A stretch of 11,013 bases of DNA. It comes from an uncultured Clostridium sp. (GTDB taxonomy: Bacteria; Bacillota; Clostridia; Lachnospirales; Lachnospiraceae). Below, in pieces: positions 6,891 to 11,013 of this stretch (within the stretch, counting starts at the first letter, position 1; every line of letters begins with the position of its first letter). The stretch is taken from the NCBI GenBank assembly GCA_945946715.1, contig CAMEWU010000064.1, positions 1 through 11,013 on the forward strand, written 5' to 3'. The notes under the pieces are model-generated. The model made no database searches. It worked only from the letters and a program-made list of their open reading frames with translations, and was not told the origin of the DNA. A program made the translations under genes and the position numbers.

Positions 6891-6960
6891 AGATAGAATT
6901 CTAAGAATTTCCATTTTATTAAATCGAGATTTATTGAGTTGATAAAACCCAATTTGCTGA

Positions 6961-7101
6961 GATGAAGTTGTTGAAAAAATGGAAAAATTGAAGGCAGAGA
7001 ATAAAACAAAGAGTGCCACATATCGACAGCTTATGGGGAACAAGATGAATTATCAAAATATGTTATCCTTATATAAGATATATGGGTTGATTGAAGAGTA
7101 G
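6961..7101 (+). pseudogene. short open frame, probable remnant or small protein of about 40-47 residues
   Basis: After a TGA at 6958-6960 the frame is open from 6961 to a TAG at 7099-7101. The first ATG is at 6979 and gives 40 residues beginning MEKLKAENKTKSATYRQLM and ending in KIYGLIEE. The composition (Lys/Glu-rich helix, then SATYRQL..NK, then LSLYKIYGL) looks like real protein, resembling the C-terminal helical tail of a larger protein. There is no ribosome binding site before 6979, and residues before the ATG (DEVVEK) continue the same helical character. This suggests a 5'-truncated gene rather than a complete one. I could not name the parent family. Confidence 0.35.
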
Positions 7102-7132
7102 GATAAACTCGTGTTTAGCAAGGGGAAACGAA

Positions 7133-7498
7133 ATGGATATTAAAAGAATAGAATATGATTTTACTGTATGTAAAGTTAAAGATTATTCATTGGTTAATCT
7201 GGAGGACGAGTATTGTTTTATTGGAAAAACGGATGAAGAAAAGTCACTGGTTTGTCTCACAGAACGAGTTCCAAGTAATGTAATTGAACAGGAAGATGGT
7301 TGGAAAGCATTTAAAATACAAGGAATCTTAGATTTTTCTTTGATTGGAATTCTTTCTAAAATTACCACACTTTTAGCTGAAAATAATATTGGGATATTTG
7401 CTGTTTCCACATATAATACGGATTATATTTTTGTAAAGGAAGATAAGTATTGTAAAGCGCTAGACTTGATGTCTGATGCAGGTTACCATATTAATTGA
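7133..7498 (+). CDS. ACT domain-containing protein (COG3603-like)
   Basis: This 121-residue cytoplasmic protein is of the ACT-domain type related to the CASTOR-like amino-acid sensors. The N-terminal half (1-52) is the usual divergent module. Residues 57-121 carry the typical core: GWKAFKIQG, then LDFSLIGILSKITTLLAENNIGIFAVST split over two helices and strands, then NTDYIFVKE and a final helix. The family binds small ligands, probably amino acids, but this member's ligand is unknown. ATG 7133 is preferred because AAGGGG (7120-7125) is 7 nt upstream; an in-frame TTG at 7091 would add 14 residues without an RBS. A GNAT gene follows 21 bp downstream, and ACT/GNAT pairs of this kind suggest co-transcription. 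Length is normal for the family. Confidence 0.88.
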   Translation: MDIKRIEYDFTVCKVKDYSLVNLEDEYCFIGKTDEEKSLVCLTERVPSNVIEQEDGWKAFKIQGILDFSLIGILSKITTLLAENNIGIFAVSTYNTDYIFVKEDKYCKALDLMSDAGYHIN

Positions 7499-7505
7499 AC
7501 AGTTC

Positions 7506-7511
7506 AAGGAG
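7506..7511 (+). promoter_or_regulatory. ribosome binding site deciding the start of the first GNAT gene
   Basis: AAGGAG ends 8 nt before the ATG at 7520 but only 2 nt before an in-frame ATG at 7514, so 7520 is the more likely start. Confidence 0.65.
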
Positions 7512-7519
7512 ACATGGTT

Positions 7520-7972
7520 ATGGAGATAGAGTATAGAAGACTTACAGAAAATGATTTAGATACTTTTATTGAAATGAGAATAAACCAATTGCGCGAAGAA
7601 GGGGCTAAAGAGGAGATAGATTTAGTGCCTGCTTTACAGGATTATTATAGACGTCACATGTCTGACGGGACTTTTGTTTCATGGCTTGCATGTGATGGAG
7701 ATAAGATCATAGGAACAAGCGGAATGTCGTTTGTAGAAAAGCCGCCATATTTTGGTTGCCCAAGCGGAAAAATGGGATTGTTATCCAGCATGTTTACGAA
7801 TCCTAATTACCGAAGAAAAGGTATTGCTAAAGAACTTCTCTCTAGAGTGGTAAATGATGCAAAAGAGTATGGATGTGGAACCGTTCAAATAACAGCATCA
7901 GATATGGGGGTTCAGTTATATACTGACTTTGGTTTTGTACATAACGGAAACTTTATGCAATATAAGTTATAG
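7520..7972 (+). CDS. GNAT family N-acetyltransferase
   Basis: This 150-residue protein has the full GNAT fold and would transfer an acetyl group from acetyl-CoA to an unknown amine. IEYRRLTENDLDTFIEMR at 3-20 is the first strand and helix. A long insert-free middle leads to motif A at 86-110, where MFTNPNYRRKGIAKELL holds the pyrophosphate-binding R-R-K-G-I-A loop (98-103). Motif B follows as ITASDMGVQLYTDFGFV (124-140), with the Tyr-x-x-x-G-F signature. The substrate cannot be read from sequence. The gene lies 21 bp after the ACT-domain gene and 22 bp before the zinc-ribbon membrane gene, consistent with one operon. Length and motifs are complete, with no sign of damage. Confidence 0.92.
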   Translation: MEIEYRRLTENDLDTFIEMRINQLREEGAKEEIDLVPALQDYYRRHMSDGTFVSWLACDGDKIIGTSGMSFVEKPPYFGCPSGKMGLLSSMFTNPNYRRKGIAKELLSRVVNDAKEYGCGTVQITASDMGVQLYTDFGFVHNGNFMQYKL

Positions 7973-7994
7973 AAAAGAAAGGGATAATTAATAC

Positions 7995-8585
7995 ATGAAT
8001 ACAGTTCAAAAAATTTTGTTAGGTATGGGTATTTTTTACATAGTTATTGGAGGAATGATGTCTATCATTTTTATTTGTGGTGGCTATGGAATGTTTACAG
8101 CAATTCCTTTGTTATTTCTGGTATTGGGCATTGCATTTGTTGTAGGTGTCTGTGTTAGTAGTGCAAAAAAGAAAAAAATTGTGAAGCATGGACATCGGTA
8201 TGTGGCAAAGATATATAGTTATGTAGAGAATACGGCTTATTTGGTAAATGGAAATTATACGGTTAATATTAAGGTGCATTATTTTGATGAGAATCATGTG
8301 GAACGAGAAGCAATTATTCCTACGGAATTTGAGAAAGGTTCAGGGATGTATCCGATAGGTATGACTATAGATATCTTCGAATATCAAGGTAGATTCAGTT
8401 TTGATCCGGCATCTGTCAGGGATGAGACTCTTTTTGGGGAAGCGGAGCTTATGGATGACAAGCCTGTCAGTCCGGAGCAAATCAGACTTATTGCAGTGGA
8501 ATGTCCAAACTGCGGCTCAAACTTTCAGGCGATGACTGGATATTCCAACAAATGTCCATATTGTGGAGGATATCTGAATGCGTAG
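7995..8585 (+). CDS. membrane protein with two N-terminal helices and a C-terminal zinc ribbon
   Basis: This 196-residue protein has two membrane helices at about 6-28 and 33-55, followed by a lysine-rich cytoplasmic-side boundary (AKKKKIVKHG, 57-66). By the positive-inside rule both ends should be cytoplasmic. Residues 67-135 look beta-rich and recall DUF3592-like domains that follow membrane hairpins, though I cannot confirm that family. The C-terminus is a rubredoxin-like zinc ribbon, CPNC at 170-173 and CPYC at 187-190, sufficient to bind one zinc. The function is unknown. The ribosome binding site is weak (AAAGGG about 11 nt upstream), suggesting translation coupled to the preceding gene. 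Its last 8 bp overlap the start of the next GNAT gene. Confidence 0.85.
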   Translation: MNTVQKILLGMGIFYIVIGGMMSIIFICGGYGMFTAIPLLFLVLGIAFVVGVCVSSAKKKKIVKHGHRYVAKIYSYVENTAYLVNGNYTVNIKVHYFDENHVEREAIIPTEFEKGSGMYPIGMTIDIFEYQGRFSFDPASVRDETLFGEAELMDDKPVSPEQIRLIAVECPNCGSNFQAMTGYSNKCPYCGGYLNA

Positions 8586-9102
8586 GCGTATGATACTTGA
8601 AACAGATAGATTGTATCTACGAGAAATGAATCAAGATGATTTCCCATCTTTATGTAGAATCTTACAGGATGATGAAACTATGTATGCATACGAAGGAGCA
8701 TTTAGTGATGCAGAAGTACAAGAGTGGCTTGACAGGCAAATTTCTCGCTATCAAAAATGGAACTTTGGCTTATGGGCAGTGATTCTTAAAAAAACAGAAG
8801 AGATGATTGGTCAATGCGGACTTACAATGCAGCCATGGAAGGATGAGGAAGTGCTTGAGATTGGGTACCTGTTTGAACAGTTGTATTGGCATAAAGGTTA
8901 TGCTACAGAAGCAGCAAAGGTGTGTAAAGAGTACGCTTTTGAAATTCTGAATGCTGACGAAGTTTGTTCTATCATCCGAGATACAAATATTGCTTCTCAA
9001 CAGGTAGCCATTAGAAACGGAATGATTGTTAAGGACAGTTGGACGAAACATTATAGAGGTGTGGACATGCCACATTATAGATATGTAGCATATCACAGAT
9101 AG
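8578..9102 (+). CDS. GNAT family N-acetyltransferase, RimJ/RimL type
   Basis: This 174-residue acetyltransferase of the Acetyltransf_3 (RimJ/RimL-like) group starts with ILETDRLYLREMNQDD (6-21), the standard opening 'TeRL.LR....D'. Residues 63-83 form the central strands (FGLWAV, MIGQCGL). EIGYLF (94-99) and YWHKGYATEA (103-112) are motif A with the CoA-binding H-K-G-Y-A-T loop. IRDTNIASQQVAIRNGM (133-149) is motif B with the N-xx-S pattern. Substrates in the family include ribosomal protein termini and small amines; this one is unknown. ATG 8578 lies inside the end of the zinc-ribbon gene (8-bp overlap). GGAGG at 8565-8569 is 8 nt upstream, within that gene, which points to translational coupling. 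An ATG at 8590 is possible but has no RBS. Confidence 0.93.
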   Translation: MRRRMILETDRLYLREMNQDDFPSLCRILQDDETMYAYEGAFSDAEVQEWLDRQISRYQKWNFGLWAVILKKTEEMIGQCGLTMQPWKDEEVLEIGYLFEQLYWHKGYATEAAKVCKEYAFEILNADEVCSIIRDTNIASQQVAIRNGMIVKDSWTKHYRGVDMPHYRYVAYHR

Positions 9103-9193
9103 GAATGTAATAACCCAAATTGACAAAGGTGGTATTTTATAGTACTTTGAAGTATATTTATTGACTGACCTATGGAAAGAGAGGAGCAAGAAT

Positions 9194-10054
9194 ATGAGAA
9201 ATAAGAAGGTTATTTTCGCTATAACAGTTGCAATACTAACAGTTGCTTCCGGTTGTGGGGCAACAGATAAAGGACAACAAGGAAATAGTATGTCTGATAC
9301 TTTGGTGACAGAAAGCCAAACGAAATTTACTGAGACAAAAACGGAGACGACAGGAAATGAACTAGGGGAAGCCGATTTCAGTAGTATTGATGGTGACTGG
9401 TATATTGATGGTGATGTCAGTGCTGCACATATTACTATTAGCAGTTCGGGCAGGTTTACTGCCTATTATGCTAACGGTAATGTAGAAAATACAGGTTATG
9501 TGAAGTATGAAAGAGAAGAACTGGAAGAGGGTATAAGCAATTGGTATGTACTTTATACAGATGACGATAACATATATTTGGCTTTTATAGATGATGGCAG
9601 TGAAAGAAAGCTGGAGTTTTATGAGGGAAATGGTGGCACAGTTCATTATGTCTGGACCAGTGGCATCGGTGGAATTGCTGATGATGGAAGAGGAGAAGAC
9701 GAGATATTTGTTAGTGAAAATTATATAGGAACATGGGGATGTGGCAGAGCAACACTAGTGATTTCTGAAAATGATGATGGGTCATACTTCGGTAAGATTA
9801 CATGGGCTGACAGTGCATTTGCATATGTTGAATGGGAGTATGCATTGACATATGATGCAGAAAGTCAAAGTATGATTTGTAATGACAATGCCACAAAGAC
9901 ATATTATCAATATGAAGATGGAAATACAGAACCTACGGTTACAGTGTTGTATACAAACGGTAGCGGTAGCTTTTGTTTGAGTAATGATGTTCTTATTTGG
10001 AACGATATGAAAGAAAACAGTGGTGAAGATATGGAATTTGTTCGCTCGGAATAG
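9194..10054 (+). CDS. secreted lipoprotein with two similar beta-rich domains
   Basis: This 286-residue protein begins with a classic lipoprotein signal: MRNKK, a hydrophobic stretch 6-19, and SGC with Cys21 as the probable lipidated residue. It should be anchored on the outer face of the cytoplasmic membrane. A Ser/Thr/Glu-rich linker (about 22-60) follows. Two domains of similar plan come next, 62-154 opening with IDGDWY and 175-284 opening with YIGTWGCG. Both are rich in Tyr, Asp and Gly and alternate short strands, as in lipocalin-like or DUF-type 'GxW' barrels. The shared G-x-W opening suggests an internal duplication, though identity is low. The function is unknown. ATG 9194 has GAGAGGAG (9179-9186) 7 nt upstream; an in-frame TTG at 9161 would put extra residues before the signal peptide and is rejected. 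Cys183 and Cys229 in domain 2 could pair. Confidence 0.85.
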   Translation: MRNKKVIFAITVAILTVASGCGATDKGQQGNSMSDTLVTESQTKFTETKTETTGNELGEADFSSIDGDWYIDGDVSAAHITISSSGRFTAYYANGNVENTGYVKYEREELEEGISNWYVLYTDDDNIYLAFIDDGSERKLEFYEGNGGTVHYVWTSGIGGIADDGRGEDEIFVSENYIGTWGCGRATLVISENDDGSYFGKITWADSAFAYVEWEYALTYDAESQSMICNDNATKTYYQYEDGNTEPTVTVLYTNGSGSFCLSNDVLIWNDMKENSGEDMEFVRSE

Positions 10055-10109
10055 AGGATATCAAAGTTCTTTCTGAATTAAACAAATTAGAATTTGTGGA
10101 GGATATTGA

Positions 10110-10712
10110 ATGAGACGTTTAGTCATATACATACATGGCAAAGGAGGGAATGCAGATGAAGCAAAACACTATCAGCCTCTTTTTGCAGGAAGTGATGTTA
10201 TTGGGTTTGACTATCAATCGAAAAATCCATGGGAAGCGAAAAGCGAATTTTCTTGTTTCTATGATTTACACAGTAAGGGATATGATTCTGTTATTCTGAT
10301 TGCAAACAGCATAGGAGCTTTTTTCTCAATGAGTTCGCTTGCTGAAAAGAGGATTTCTCAAGCTATGTTCATTTCTCCCATTGTTAATATGGAGAAGCTG
10401 ATTACAGATATGATGATGTGGTCGAATGTAACAGAGACTGAGTTGCAAAGTCAAAAAGAAATCCCTACGGAGTTTGGAGAAACATTATCTTGGGAGTATC
10501 TGTGCTATGTGCGAGAGCATCCGATTGCATGGAGTGTTCCTACCTGTATTTTATATGGTGGAAAGGATAACTTGACTTCTAGAGAAACCATATCCGAGTT
10601 TGCAGATTCAATTGGCGCAACCCTCACTGAGTTGGAGGATGGAGAACACTGGTTCCATACAGATGTGCAAATGAAATTTCTTGACAATTGGATTTGCGAT
10701 TCAATTCAATAA
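10110..10712 (+). CDS. small alpha/beta hydrolase
   Basis: This 200-residue cytoplasmic alpha/beta-hydrolase-fold protein opens with LVIYIHGKGGN at 4-14, the first core strand and the oxyanion H-G-x-G-G turn. The nucleophile elbow is IANSIGA at 64-70 with Ser67; the usual first Gly of G-x-S-x-G is Ala here. Asp153 in YGGKDNLT (149-156) and His180 in EDGEHWFH (176-183) complete a plausible Ser-Asp-His triad at the expected order and spacing. It lacks a lid domain of any size, so it is a minimal hydrolase, possibly an esterase or thioesterase; the substrate is unknown. GGAGG at 10098-10102 lies 7 nt before the ATG. It follows the lipoprotein gene by 55 bp and may share its transcript. Confidence 0.88.
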   Translation: MRRLVIYIHGKGGNADEAKHYQPLFAGSDVIGFDYQSKNPWEAKSEFSCFYDLHSKGYDSVILIANSIGAFFSMSSLAEKRISQAMFISPIVNMEKLITDMMMWSNVTETELQSQKEIPTEFGETLSWEYLCYVREHPIAWSVPTCILYGGKDNLTSRETISEFADSIGATLTELEDGEHWFHTDVQMKFLDNWICDSIQ

Positions 10713-10783
10713 CTTCCAGTATGCATAAATCGTTAAATCTAAAGTCTGTTAATAAAAAAATGAATTTGTAGTAGGAGTATAAA

Positions 10784-11013
10784 GTGGAGATAAAAGAATA
10801 TTTTAGTGAAGAAAATAAAGAATTTTGGCTATCACGAATAGGAGAATGTGATTGGGATGCTGGTAAGTTTTTATATAAATTACTTATAAATCACGAACTC
10901 AAACAATATGTCGGTGAGAATACAAAGGTACTGATGCTGGTAGATGGAGAAAATCTTGTTTCTTTTTGTACATATGCTGGTAAAGATGACATTCAGCCGA
11001 CAGATTTGACACC
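10784..11013 (+). CDS. N-terminal part of a probable GNAT family acetyltransferase (3' truncated by window end)
   Basis: The frame is open from a GTG at 10784 to the window edge (76 full codons). GTG is chosen because AGGAG at 10773-10777 is 6 nt upstream. The visible part contains FWLSRIGECDWDAGKFLYKLL, split as a helix with conserved tryptophans, then KVLMLVDGENLVSFCTYAGKDDI, a pair of beta strands, then the start of a Pro/Thr-rich loop. This matches the N-terminal half of GNAT proteins whose strand pair 'v.v...g.lvgf.tl...D' precedes motif A. The CoA-binding motif would lie beyond the window, so the assignment stays provisional. It would be the third acetyltransferase within about 3.5 kb. 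Confidence 0.65.
   Translation, partial: MEIKEYFSEENKEFWLSRIGECDWDAGKFLYKLLINHELKQYVGENTKVLMLVDGENLVSFCTYAGKDDIQPTDLT

Noticed and set aside
6891..6912. Terminator after the 254-residue gene
   Set aside because: AATTC-TAA-GAATT gives only a 5-bp AT-rich stem with no proper T run.
9120..9148. Promoter before the lipoprotein gene (perfect TTGACA at 9120-9125)
   Set aside because: At 17-bp spacing the -10 is only TACTTT (3 of 6), and the good TATAGT at 9138-9143 is just 12 bp away. It was not strong enough to annotate.

Overview
The window looks like a chromosomal segment of a low-GC anaerobic Firmicute, most likely a Clostridia/Lachnospiraceae-type gut bacterium. This rests on AT-rich codon use, strong AGGAGG-type ribosome binding sites, the TepA-UppP-FtsK/SpoIIIE neighbourhood, and a dense set of small accessory genes. 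No species can be named from the sequence alone. All recognised genes are on the + strand.

Positions 1-2431 and 2505-5300 form a conserved, envelope- and division-related block. It holds the 3' end of a probable GH94 glycoside phosphorylase, a YuiD/DUF212 divergent PAP2-type membrane protein, a TepA-type ClpP-fold serine protease, undecaprenyl-diphosphatase UppP (lipid carrier recycling for the wall and target of bacitracin resistance), and a full-length FtsK/SpoIIIE DNA translocase. A 15-bp perfect hairpin separates the first two genes from tepA-uppP-ftsK.

Positions 5301-6125 contain no convincing gene. Within them, 5335-6018 is an island of about 680 bp built almost entirely of long, nested, imperfect inverted repeats. 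It divides into four consecutive structural units (A-D). Units B and D share the same core: CGGTAC, three bases, GG, a loop, CC, a short spacer, GTACCG, with ACGT-containing arms outside. Some arms have two possible partners. This is the most unusual part of the window. It may be a large structured non-coding RNA, or a cluster of palindromic intergenic repeat elements; the sequence alone does not decide.

Positions 6126-11013 form an accessory block of small, functionally unrelated genes, most with their own good ribosome binding site. They are: an unrecognised 254-residue protein, a short probable gene remnant, an ACT-domain (COG3603-like) amino-acid-binding protein, a GNAT acetyltransferase, a two-helix membrane protein with a C-terminal zinc ribbon, a RimJ/RimL-type GNAT translationally coupled to it, a secreted lipoprotein with two similar beta-rich domains, a small alpha/beta hydrolase, and the start of a third GNAT-like protein cut by the window end. 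The ACT-GNAT-zinc ribbon-GNAT run (7133-9102) is tightly packed and probably co-transcribed. No transposase, integrase, tRNA, rRNA or CRISPR array was seen.
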